From a bacterium (GTDB lineage: Bacteria; Planctomycetota; UBA11346): 8,684 bases of DNA. The translations under genes were made by a program, and so were the position numbers. This document shows, one piece after another, positions 1 through 6,233 of this stretch; within the stretch, counting starts at the first letter, position 1, and each line of letters opens with the position of its first letter. Under the pieces are notes generated by a model. It was given only the letters and a program-made list of their open reading frames with translations. It ran no database searches and was not told the origin of the DNA. The stretch is from positions 1 through 8,684 of the forward strand of contig JAIFKN010000157.1 of assembly GCA_020049615.1 (NCBI GenBank), given 5' to 3'.

Positions 1-66
1 CATCGATGCGGAAGGTGGCGGCCATGGCGGGCGGCAGCCTAGAGGCTGGGACGGCCATGCCAGGGG

Positions 67-95
67 TGTGGGGAAACCCGACAGCCATCCCCACA
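67..95. repeat. 8-bp inverted repeat (possible hairpin)
   Basis: TGTGGGGA at 67-74 is the exact reverse complement of TCCCCACA at 88-95, leaving a 13-base loop. It lies about 80 bases upstream of the exported-protein gene that begins at 174. There is no run of T after either arm, so it is not a textbook intrinsic terminator. It could be the end of a left-hand transcription unit or a regulatory site; the sequence does not decide. Confidence 0.4.
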
Positions 96-161
96 GGTGC
101 CCTCCGGATGCCGGCAACTCCTACGGCGACAAGCCGATGGATTCTCCGTATATCTGTGCAT

Positions 162-167
162 AGGAGG
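162..167 (+). promoter_or_regulatory. Strong Shine-Dalgarno (AGGAGG) fixing the start at 174
   Basis: AGGAGG lies 6 bases before the ATG at 174. It is the best ribosome binding site in the window. It supports 174 as a real translation start, and so supports reading the following broken ORF as a genuine gene with a frameshift. Confidence 0.7.
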
Positions 168-173
168 TCACCC

Positions 174-639
174 ATGACCCGTCTGCTCATTCCGCTCCTG
201 ATCTGCGCCGCCGCCATGCCGGCCGCCGAAGGCAAAGGCCACGACAAGAAGGTCGGCGCCGCCCTCGGCCGCCAAGCCGTCGATGCCGGCCACATCCTCG
301 AGGCCAACGCCGTCACCGGCCAGCCCGGCGTCGTGCTGATCCGCTGGGGCGACATCGACAACGTCAGGCTCCGGCTTCGCCTGGAGCGGCACCGCCACCG
401 GCACATCCGTCGCCCTGGTCAAGATCGTCGCCTTCGAGGACGGCAGCCGCGCGAACAAGCCTCCGGTCAAGACCAGCAACCGCCGTGGCGACCGTCTGAC
501 CGGGGATGGCTATGCCGGATCGGTCAGCTGGGAGACCAGGACCACTGGCCACTGGGACGGCGTCCTGGTGCGTGCGGCCAGCGGCTCGACCCTCGAAATC
601 GCGTCGGGACCGGCCAAGATCAGCGTCAAGGTGCCCTGA
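174..639 (+). pseudogene. Small exported protein of unknown function, frameshifted
   Basis: Two ORF pieces appear to belong to one gene. The first starts at ATG 174 behind an AGGAGG site and encodes a signal peptide (MTRLLIPLLICAAAMPAAEG; short basic n-region, hydrophobic core, AxA-type cleavage near residues 13-18). It continues sensibly to about residue 63 (GVVLIRWGDIDNV). Beyond this the frame turns into an Arg-rich, out-of-frame type of sequence. The +1 frame, open only from base 340 because of a TGA at 337-339, then gives normal protein sequence (GFAWSGTATGTSVALVKI, ending in KISVKVP) up to TGA 637-639. Joining the two requires dropping one base between about 340 and 372 and gives about 154 residues, rich in beta-type alternation, with several Trp and Gly. 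I do not recognise the family; a small secreted or periplasmic beta-rich protein is the inference. The shift may be a real mutation or a sequencing/assembly error; no homopolymer sits at the junction. Confidence 0.6.
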
Positions 640-681
640 AGCGGTCGTTGGCCTGGCCGGAATCCGCTGTTACATGTCGGC

Positions 682-1224
682 ATGGCGTTGAGCAGGCGGA
701 TCGGCCAGGTTTCGGGACTCGGCAATGTCGGGGTCGTGGTGTCGGAACGCGGCGTGGTCTCGATCGAGATCCACGCCTGGCCGGACCAGCCGCCGATGCG
801 GCATCGCCGCGACCCGATCGAGGACGCCGACCACCCCGTGATCCGCGCCGTGCTGACCCAGCTTGAAGGCTACGTCTTCGGCCGCACCCGCGAATTCCCC
901 ATCGCCTGCGACTTCCAAGGCATCCCGCCGCAGACCCGCGCGGCGATGGAGGCGGTGCGCAAGGTGCCGTGGGGGCAGACCCGGACCTACGAACAGCTTG
1001 CCGCCACCTTTGCCGGCGGCACCGCGCCGGTGGTGCGCGATGCCCTCGCCCGCAACCCCCTGCCGATCATCATCCCCTGCCACCGCGCCATCGGCCATGG
1101 CCACATGGGGGCCTACCCAGGGCCGCTGACCAGCAAACGTGGCTTCCTGAAGATCGAAGGTCTCGACTGCCGCAAGGTGCCGGACCCGCCGCCCGGCCAG
1201 GGCACGATGCGCGTCCTGCGCTGA
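682..1224 (+). CDS. Methylated-DNA--protein-cysteine methyltransferase-like protein
   Basis: The 180-aa product matches the Ogt/MGMT family, suicide proteins that move an alkyl group from O6-alkylguanine in DNA to their own cysteine. An N-terminal region (1-80) precedes the DNA-binding/active-site domain: VPWGQTRTYEQLA (95-107, Tyr103 matching the DNA-contacting Tyr), NP at 125-126, then IPCHR with acceptor Cys133, followed by GHMGAYPGPLTSKRGFLKIE (140-159). Cys133 is present, so this is not an ATL protein, which lacks the cysteine. The residue aligning with the arginine finger (17 before the Cys in human MGMT) is Pro116; the nearest Arg is 119, so extrahelical-base capture may differ. No clear Shine-Dalgarno precedes ATG 682. 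The start was chosen because the frame is closed upstream by TGA 637-639 and this is the only ATG between. The gene lies 42 bases after the frameshifted gene and 49 before the mutase, so co-transcription is possible. Confidence 0.88.
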   Translation: MALSRRIGQVSGLGNVGVVVSERGVVSIEIHAWPDQPPMRHRRDPIEDADHPVIRAVLTQLEGYVFGRTREFPIACDFQGIPPQTRAAMEAVRKVPWGQTRTYEQLAATFAGGTAPVVRDALARNPLPIIIPCHRAIGHGHMGAYPGPLTSKRGFLKIEGLDCRKVPDPPPGQGTMRVLR

Positions 1225-1273
1225 CCCTTGTCGCACGTTCCTGCCGGGTAGGGTCCGATCCCACGAGGATCCC

Positions 1274-2599
1274 ATGCCCGACCCGTTCAAGGCCTACGAC
1301 ATCCGCGGTCTCTATCCCCAGGAGCTCAACGAGTCCCTGGCCTACCAGACCGGCAACGCCACCGCCCAGGTGCTTGGCCTCGCCGGCAAGCGCTTCACCG
1401 TCGGCCGCGACATGCGCGTGTCCGGCCCGATGCTCAAGGCGGCGGTGATCCAGGGCCTGGTCGACGCCGGCGTGCATGTCGTCGACGTCGGCATGCTCTC
1501 GACCCCGGCGGTGACGTACAGCATGCACCTGCTGAACACCGAGGGCGGCATCCAGGTGACGGCCTCGCACAACCCGGCGGCCTACGGCGGCATCAAGATC
1601 ACCGGCCCCGGCTTCAAGCCCATCGGCGGCGGCACCGGCATGGAGGAGATCGAGAAGATCGCGCGCAATGCGCAGATCGTGAAGAAGCCGGGTGGCTCGG
1701 TCGAGGAGACCGTCACCCTCGACGCGTATGCCAACTACTTGGCCAAGCTGTGGGCGCCCAAGCGTCCGCTGAAGGTCGTCATCGACGGCGGCAACGGCAT
1801 CATCGGCACGATGTTCCAGCACCTCCTGCCCAAGCTGGGCAACATCATGGTGGTGCCGCTGAACTGGGATCCGGATGGCCGCTTCCCGGTCCACGAGGCC
1901 AACCCGCTCAAGCTGGAGAACCTCAAGCAGCTGCAGGCGCGGGTGAAGGCCGAGAAGGCCGACTTCGGCGCCGCCTTCGACGGCGATGGCGACCGTTGCG
2001 CCCTGGTCGACGAGACCGGCGAATTCATCTCCTGCGACCTGACCACCGCCCTGCTGGCCAAGTACTTCCTGGCCAAGGAACCGGGCGCGACCATCGCCTA
2101 CGACCTGCGCTCGTCCAAGGTGGTGGCCGAATACGCCGCCTCGCTCGGCGGCAAGGGCGTCGAGACCCGCGTCGGCCACAGCTTCATCAAGCAGACGCTG
2201 AAGGCCGAGCACGCGGTGTTCGCCGGCGAGCTGTCGGGCCACTACTACTTCCGCGACTTCTGGAACGCCGACAGCGGCCTCTACGCCTTCATCCTGCTGG
2301 CCAACATCGCCAGCGAGACGGCCAAGCTGTCCGACCTGGTCAAGCCGCTGCGCAAGTATTTCCACACCGGCGAGATCAACTTCAAGGTCGCCGACGCCGC
2401 CGCGGTCTTCGCCCGCGCCAAGGCGCTCAAGGGCGGCACGGTCGCAGAGCTCGATGGCGTCACCGTGCGCTTCGCCGACTGGTGGTTCAACCTGCGCGCC
2501 AGCAACACCGAGCCGGTGGTGCGCCTGAACCTCGAGGCGGACACTGCGGCGTTGCGCGACGCCAAGCTGGCCGAGATCAAGACGCTGATCACCGGCTGA
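1274..2599 (+). CDS. Phosphomannomutase/phosphoglucomutase
   Basis: The 441-aa product is a complete alpha-D-phosphohexomutase that interconverts hexose 6-phosphate and 1-phosphate in the cytoplasm, feeding nucleotide-sugar synthesis. All four family signatures are visible. These are the phosphoserine loop TASHNP with Ser98 as phosphate carrier, and the Mg-binding loop DGDGDR with Asp236, 238 and 240. The other two are the sugar-specificity loop GELSGH (318-323, with Glu319 and Ser321), and the phosphate-binding loop RASNTEP (408-414). Start ATG 1274 gives FKAYDIRG right at the N terminus, as usual, and has GAGGA 4 bases upstream. The GExSGH loop is typical of dual mannose/glucose enzymes (AlgC type), though glucosamine or GlcNAc use cannot be excluded from sequence. 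Only 5 bases separate its stop from the ATG of bshC, so the two are probably an operon with coupled translation. Confidence 0.95.
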   Translation: MPDPFKAYDIRGLYPQELNESLAYQTGNATAQVLGLAGKRFTVGRDMRVSGPMLKAAVIQGLVDAGVHVVDVGMLSTPAVTYSMHLLNTEGGIQVTASHNPAAYGGIKITGPGFKPIGGGTGMEEIEKIARNAQIVKKPGGSVEETVTLDAYANYLAKLWAPKRPLKVVIDGGNGIIGTMFQHLLPKLGNIMVVPLNWDPDGRFPVHEANPLKLENLKQLQARVKAEKADFGAAFDGDGDRCALVDETGEFISCDLTTALLAKYFLAKEPGATIAYDLRSSKVVAEYAASLGGKGVETRVGHSFIKQTLKAEHAVFAGELSGHYYFRDFWNADSGLYAFILLANIASETAKLSDLVKPLRKYFHTGEINFKVADAAAVFARAKALKGGTVAELDGVTVRFADWWFNLRASNTEPVVRLNLEADTAALRDAKLAEIKTLITG

Positions 2600-2604
2600 G
2601 ACGG

Positions 2605-4011
2605 ATGTCCTCGCCCCAGGACCTCGCCACCGCCTACCTCGCCGGCGATGCGCTGACGCGGGATTGGCTGGGCGGGCCGTGGGCCGGGATCCGCTCCACC
2701 GCCGAGCACGCCCGACGCATGCTCGCGCTCGGCGCCTGGGACCGCGCGCAGCTGGCGCGCCTGCATCCGCTGCTCAAGGATCCCGCATCGGTCGTCGTCG
2801 TCACCGGCCAGCAGCCGGCGGTCGGCGGCGGGCCGCTGTACACCCTGGTCAAGCTCGCCCACGCCATCGTCACCGCCCGCCGCCTGGCCGACGAGGGCGT
2901 GCCGGCGGTGGCGTGGTTCTGGTGCGCCTCCGAGGACCACGATGTCGGCGAGGCCAACCACGCCGACCTGCTGCGGCGCGACGGCAGCATCGCCCGGGTC
3001 TCCGTGGACCTCGGCGCGGGCCGCGCCGCGCTGCGCTGGCGCCCGGCCTCCGCGTGGTGGGAACCGCTGGTGGCGCGCTGCCAGGCCGAGCTGGGCGGAG
3101 GACTCGGCAGCCGCTGGCTGCTCGAACGCGCCCCGCGCGGCGACGAGGGCATGGGCGCCTGGCTGTGCCGGATGCTGCGCGACCTCTGCGCCGGCGAGCC
3201 GATCGCCGCCTGCGAGGCGCATCTGCTGCGGCCGCTGTGGGCGTCGCGCCTGTCCGCAGCCTGCGCCGCCTGGCCGGCAGAGGCCATCGCAGCCCGCCAG
3301 CGCGAGCTGGTCGCGCAGGGCTACAGCGACCCGTTCGGCCCCCTGCCGCGAGCGCCGCTGTTCCACGACAGCGCGACGGGACGCATGGCGGTTGACCGAC
3401 CCGGCGTGATTGCGGCCACGGAACTCAGTCCTGGTGCAGCATTGCGGCCGGTGCTGCAGCAGCTCGCCCTGCCCGCCGCCGCTTCCATCCTCGGCAATGG
3501 CGAACTCGCCTATCATGCCGCCATCGGCCCGGCCTATGCCGCGCTCGGTGCGGTGCGACCGCAGCTGGTGCCGCGTTGCTCGCTGACCCTGCTGCCGGCC
3601 TGGGCGGAACGCGCCGCAGACCGCCTCGGCCTGTCTCCGGACGCTTTGGCAGAAGGGGCCGCACCCGGACACCCGGACACCCCATCATCTGACCGTCTGA
3701 CCGCGGTCGCCCGGGCCATCGACGGTCTCGGCGATGCTTCCGACCGCCGCATCGCCTCCGCCCAGGTGCGCTTGCATCGCGAGCTCGACCGCCTGACCGC
3801 CTCGCTTGCGCGCGGCTCACGCAAAGCCGCTGGCCTGCCCGCACCTGGATCGCTCGTCGGCCTGCTGCGCCCGCGCGGCCTGCGCCAGGAGCGGAGCATG
3901 AGCCTGTTCCAGGCTCTGTGGCAGCATGGTCCTGGTGTGATGCAGCTGCTGGTCAGCGCCGCCGGGCATACCTCTCCAGGGACTCACCGGCTGGTGCGGT
4001 TGGCTGGCTGA
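2605..4011 (+). CDS. bshC: Bacillithiol synthase BshC (putative cysteine-adding enzyme)
   Basis: The 468-aa product carries the hallmarks of BshC, the cytosolic enzyme believed to add cysteine to glucosaminyl-malate in the last step of bacillithiol synthesis. Seen in order: VVTGQQP (65-71) and GPLYTLVK (76-83) of the nucleotide-fold core; WFWCASEDHD (104-113, His112 and Asp113 of the SEDHD signature); a middle region with ELAYHAAIGP (300-309) and PRCS (323-326); a probable coiled coil about 370-408; and a C-terminal RPRGLRQER (422-430), matching the family's PRGxxQER motif. It is shorter than the B. subtilis protein (about 540 aa), mostly in the middle and coiled-coil parts. The start at 2605 lies 5 bases after the mutase stop. 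The open frame extends far upstream inside the mutase gene, but those codons are out-of-frame Arg/Gly-rich shadow. No bshA or bshB is in the window, so the rest of the pathway must lie elsewhere. Confidence 0.92.
   Translation: MSSPQDLATAYLAGDALTRDWLGGPWAGIRSTAEHARRMLALGAWDRAQLARLHPLLKDPASVVVVTGQQPAVGGGPLYTLVKLAHAIVTARRLADEGVPAVAWFWCASEDHDVGEANHADLLRRDGSIARVSVDLGAGRAALRWRPASAWWEPLVARCQAELGGGLGSRWLLERAPRGDEGMGAWLCRMLRDLCAGEPIAACEAHLLRPLWASRLSAACAAWPAEAIAARQRELVAQGYSDPFGPLPRAPLFHDSATGRMAVDRPGVIAATELSPGAALRPVLQQLALPAAASILGNGELAYHAAIGPAYAALGAVRPQLVPRCSLTLLPAWAERAADRLGLSPDALAEGAAPGHPDTPSSDRLTAVARAIDGLGDASDRRIASAQVRLHRELDRLTASLARGSRKAAGLPAPGSLVGLLRPRGLRQERSMSLFQALWQHGPGVMQLLVSAAGHTSPGTHRLVRLAG
3663..3678 (+). 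repeat. Tandem 8-mer ACCCGGAC x2 inside bshC
   Basis: ACCCGGAC occurs twice in direct tandem within bshC. It encodes part of a Pro/Gly-rich linker (GAAPGHPDTPSSD) just before the predicted coiled coil. Two 8-base units do not preserve the reading frame by themselves, so a unit gain or loss here would break the gene. Confidence 0.5.
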
Positions 4012-4111
4012 TCCACTGACGGCTGGCGTCGTGTCCAGGTTTGCCCGTCTGCGATTCCCCGTGCGCGTCGCCGCCGAGTCGATACGGCATACAACATCAG
4101 GCGCTCCGACC

Positions 4112-4498
4112 ATGACCACCACCTTCACCGGACCTCGTCGCTGGCTTGGCGCCATGTTCCCGTTGCTGCTGGCTGCACTGCTGCTGGGTACGCTGAACCG
4201 AGACGATGGTGCTGGCGCCATGACCTCGGCCATCCTGGTCTCTGGCGCGCTGATCGTGTTGGGATTGCGCATGATGTCATGCGACCGGTTGGAATTGCTT
4301 CCGGACGCCCTCGTCCTCCAGCACGCCATCTGGGGCATATCGTTCACCAAGCGCTGGGTGCGCGCTGAGGTGTCCACAGCTTCCTATGATGGCGAACGCC
4401 TGCTGGTCGAGTTGCGCGACGGTCGCCACTACCGCATGCCGATCCGCCTGCGGCTACCGCCCGGTCCGCTGCCACCTTGGCCGGAAGCTGGCACATGA
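4112..4498 (+). CDS. Small membrane protein with two transmembrane segments
   Basis: From ATG 4112 the product is 128 aa. Two hydrophobic helices are visible: WLGAMFPLLLAALLLGTLN at about residues 11-29, and AMTSAILVSGALIVLGLRMM at about 36-55, joined by a short charged loop (RDDGAG). A soluble C-terminal part follows with beta-type alternation (LELLPDALVLQHAIWGISFT, then LLVELRDGRHYRMPIRLRL), ending in a Pro-rich tail. Two helices followed by a small beta domain recall bacterial PH-like or DUF2244-like inner-membrane proteins, but the match is by layout only. A GTG at 4031 would add 27 residues (MSRFARLRFPVRV...); I prefer 4112 because the extra part lacks membrane or domain character. Neither start has a clear Shine-Dalgarno. 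It begins 100 bases after bshC on the same strand and may be read with it. Function unknown. Confidence 0.6.
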   Translation: MTTTFTGPRRWLGAMFPLLLAALLLGTLNRDDGAGAMTSAILVSGALIVLGLRMMSCDRLELLPDALVLQHAIWGISFTKRWVRAEVSTASYDGERLLVELRDGRHYRMPIRLRLPPGPLPPWPEAGT

Positions 4499-4570
4499 CA
4501 GCGCCTCGCGCGGCATGACCGCTGCGGCCAGTCCCTTGGGAGCCATGATCGAGGTCACCGCCGCATCGCG

Positions 4571-4849
4571 TCACGAACAGTCGCGCGGCAGCAGCCATTT
4601 CGCGAACAGCGTGCGGCAGGCATAGACCGCCCCGACGATCAGGACGGCAATCAGGTATGGATCGATCTGATTGAAGCGGAGTGAGATGCCCAGGTAGAGG
4701 AAGAACAGCAGTTTGCACATGAACACCAGTCCTGCGAACAACCCGCGTTCGTCGTCGGCAAGGCGGCCGATGGGCAGGCCGCCGATGGTCCTGGCCGCGT
4801 CGGGCCGGCTCCCAGCAAGGGCCACGGTAGCGTCGGCCGTTCCACAACG
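4571..4849 (-). pseudogene. 3' remnant of a cation:proton antiporter gene
   Basis: The minus strand encodes about 90 residues bounded upstream by a TGA (4850-4852) and ending at a TGA (4571-4573). From the GTG at 4825 it contains DDERGLFAGLVFMCKLLFFL (24-43), continuing YLGISLRF (44-51), then PYLIAVLIVGAVYACRTLFA (56-75). Two membrane helices, the first with an embedded Lys (38) before FF and the second with Arg71, resemble the last two helices of CPA1/NhaP-type Na+/H+ antiporters. A whole transporter would need about 10 more helices upstream; the preceding minus-strand sequence shows none, and the frame closes at once. I read it as a 5'-truncated fragment. The remnant is visibly lower in GC than the flanking genes. 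A small intact two-helix protein starting at GTG 4825 is the alternative, but no ribosome site supports it. Confidence 0.5.
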
Positions 4850-4965
4850 TCAGCAGCACCACTGACGTGGGGCGTACAGGACGCCCGTATGGCCGGGGCG
4901 GCCGGCTATGTCCAACACACGCAGCATCGGCCGAACAGCCTGATGCCGGGACTTCGTAGCTTTGC

Positions 4966-5024
4966 CATCCAGAATCGGCCATCTCATCGGGTTGCGACTC
5001 GGTGACCATGGATAATTCTGGATG
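4966..5024. repeat. 10-bp inverted repeat in gene-free DNA
   Basis: CATCCAGAAT at 4966-4975 is the exact reverse complement of ATTCTGGATG at 5015-5024, with 39 bases between the arms. It lies downstream of the oxidoreductase gene and beside the antiporter remnant. No T-run follows either arm, so it is not a standard terminator. It could be the ends of a small decayed mobile element or a structured 3' UTR; this is inference only. Confidence 0.4.
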
Positions 5025-5046
5025 TCCCACACCTATCGGATGTCCC
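5020..5046. repeat. 9-bp direct repeat GGATGTCCC, 18-base period
   Basis: GGATGTCCC occurs at 5020-5028 and again at 5038-5046, starting 18 bases apart. The first copy overlaps the right arm of the neighbouring inverted repeat. It lies about 20-50 bases beyond the stop codon of the oxidoreductase gene. Role unknown. Confidence 0.4.
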
Positions 5047-5067
5047 TGCAACGCCATGGCTTGGCCA

Positions 5068-6126
5068 TCAGACGCGGGCCGCAGCCGCGCGCAGTTCCAC
5101 ATGGTGGGTACGGATCAAGTCTAGTTCGTCCGCCTTGCCGCGCATCGGTGCCCCGTACCGGGCAGCATCGACCATGTGCTGCGATACCCGCGAGGCGATG
5201 ACCGCATCGCGGGCCCGGGGATAGCCGGTGTAGCAGCCGCTGAGGATGGCCCGGGCGGTGCGATCGACAAGGACATCCAGTTTCTTGCCGCCGTAGGGCG
5301 CCACGCGGTCTTCACTGCGGGTGACGCCGCGCAGGTGCAGCTCGACGGTGGCGAAGTCGTGGCTGTACCACGCCACGCCCCGGGTGCCGATTGCCTCCAG
5401 ACCGCAACTGTTGGATTTCTGCTGGGCAAGATGACCGTGGATAAAGCCCTGGGTGATGTCGAAGACCACACCGTTGGTGAAGGTACCGTGGGCATTGATC
5501 CACCAGGGGACGGGATGTTCCCACAGGCACACCCCCTGGGCATGCCAGGTGGCGAACTCTGCCCCGGCGTACCAGCGGGCCACATCGACATAATGCATCC
5601 CGCAATCGTGGAATGGAGGGCCTTCCGGCCCGTGCCCGCCACCAGGCAACAGGCCGGGCGTCTGGTGGCGTACGCGGATCACCGCGAGGTCGCCGATCTC
5701 GCCGCTGGCGATGAACGCGCGGATCGCCTCGTGGTACCAGGCATTGCGGTTGAACATGTTGACCGCCACCACGCAATCACTGCGGTCAAGGTCATGCAGC
5801 AGGGCTTCTTCCTCATCGAGGGTGGCTGCCAGAGGCTTCTCAGCGATGATGTGCTTGCCGGCAGCCAGAGCGGCGCGGATCATCGCCGGGCGGGCATCGG
5901 CCAGGGTGCAGAGCACGACCAACTGGATCGTGGGGTCAGCGAAGACTTCAGCGACATCAGTCAGCTGCCGGGCCGACGGTGCCTTGTCGCGGGCCCGAGC
6001 CAGGGCTTCCGGGGCGCGGTCGCAGACGGCCGTGAGATGCAGCTGGGGATGCGCCTGCACGGCGCCGATGAATCCGCTGCCCATGCCGCCGCAACCGATG
6101 ACGGCGGTATTGATGATTTCGCTCAT
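5068..6126 (-). CDS. Gfo/Idh/MocA family NAD(P)-dependent oxidoreductase
   Basis: The 352-aa product is a cytoplasmic dehydrogenase of the glucose-fructose oxidoreductase / inositol dehydrogenase family, which oxidises or reduces hydroxyls on sugars, inositols and related compounds. An N-terminal Rossmann fold shows AVIGCGGMGSG (8-18) and an acidic Asp36 (AVCDR) at the end of strand 2, favouring NAD over NADP. IIAEKPLA holds the family Glu96-Lys97-Pro98 motif. The C-terminal domain carries FHDCGMHYVDVARWYAG (172-188), with His178 in the catalytic position of the DxGxHxxD signature. The start at 6126 was chosen because AGGAG lies 5 bases upstream and the Rossmann motif then begins at residue 8; an in-frame start at 6210 would add an unconserved 28 residues. 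Its substrate cannot be told from sequence. It diverges from the AraC gene, which probably regulates it. Confidence 0.93.
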   Translation of the reverse strand: MSEIINTAVIGCGGMGSGFIGAVQAHPQLHLTAVCDRAPEALARARDKAPSARQLTDVAEVFADPTIQLVVLCTLADARPAMIRAALAAGKHIIAEKPLAATLDEEEALLHDLDRSDCVVAVNMFNRNAWYHEAIRAFIASGEIGDLAVIRVRHQTPGLLPGGGHGPEGPPFHDCGMHYVDVARWYAGAEFATWHAQGVCLWEHPVPWWINAHGTFTNGVVFDITQGFIHGHLAQQKSNSCGLEAIGTRGVAWYSHDFATVELHLRGVTRSEDRVAPYGGKKLDVLVDRTARAILSGCYTGYPRARDAVIASRVSQHMVDAARYGAPMRGKADELDLIRTHHVELRAAAARV

Positions 6127-6131
6127 GTGTG

Positions 6132-6136
6132 CTCCT
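6132..6136 (-). promoter_or_regulatory. Shine-Dalgarno AGGAG for the oxidoreductase
   Basis: On the minus strand AGGAG ends 5 bases before the ATG at 6126-6124. It decides the start against the upstream in-frame codon at 6210. Confidence 0.65.
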
Positions 6137-6157
6137 GGCAGAGACTTTTCCGTGGAT

Positions 6158-6172
6158 TCCGGCCTGGCCGGA
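6158..6172. promoter_or_regulatory. 15-bp perfect palindrome between divergent genes (candidate operator)
   Basis: TCCGGCCTGGCCGGA has two 7-base arms around a single T. It lies in the 107-bp region between the oxidoreductase start (6126) and the AraC regulator start (6234), 32 bases upstream of the former and 62 upstream of the latter. That is where an operator for the divergent pair would be expected. AraC-family proteins usually bind direct rather than inverted repeats, so it may serve another regulator, or be a by-product of high GC. No convincing -35/-10 pair could be placed on either strand. Confidence 0.35.
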
Positions 6173-6233
6173 TGGCGTACGACGCATTGTTGCGGATTGT
6201 CTGCTCTCACCCACCCGGAATATTGCGACGGAC

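Noticed and set aside
1..88. Open minus-strand frame leaving the left edge, with possible in-frame starts at 25, 58 and 88
   Set aside because: Too short to judge, no clear ribosome site, and in GC-rich DNA an open stretch this size is expected by chance. It may still be the 5' end of a divergent gene.
6..866. Long plus-strand frame covering the exported protein and part of the alkyltransferase
   Set aside because: Beyond about base 365 it is Arg/Gly/Pro-rich out-of-frame sequence, and it overlaps the well-supported alkyltransferase gene. Only the part from 174 to about 363 is real.
1070..2365. 431-codon minus-strand frame opposite the mutase
   Set aside because: Shadow of the high third-position G+C of the mutase gene; repetitive low-complexity composition and no motifs.
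2281..3672. 463-codon minus-strand frame opposite bshC
   Set aside because: Arg/Gly/Ala-rich shadow of the bshC coding strand with no recognisable domain.
5056..5068. ATGGC-TTG-GCCAT hairpin at the oxidoreductase stop
   Set aside because: Only a 5-bp stem, overlaps the stop codon and has no T-run, so it is not a convincing terminator.
4344..5102. 252-codon minus-strand frame across the gene-poor region
   Set aside because: Arg/Pro-rich and overlaps two better candidates (the two-helix protein and the antiporter remnant) in other frames.
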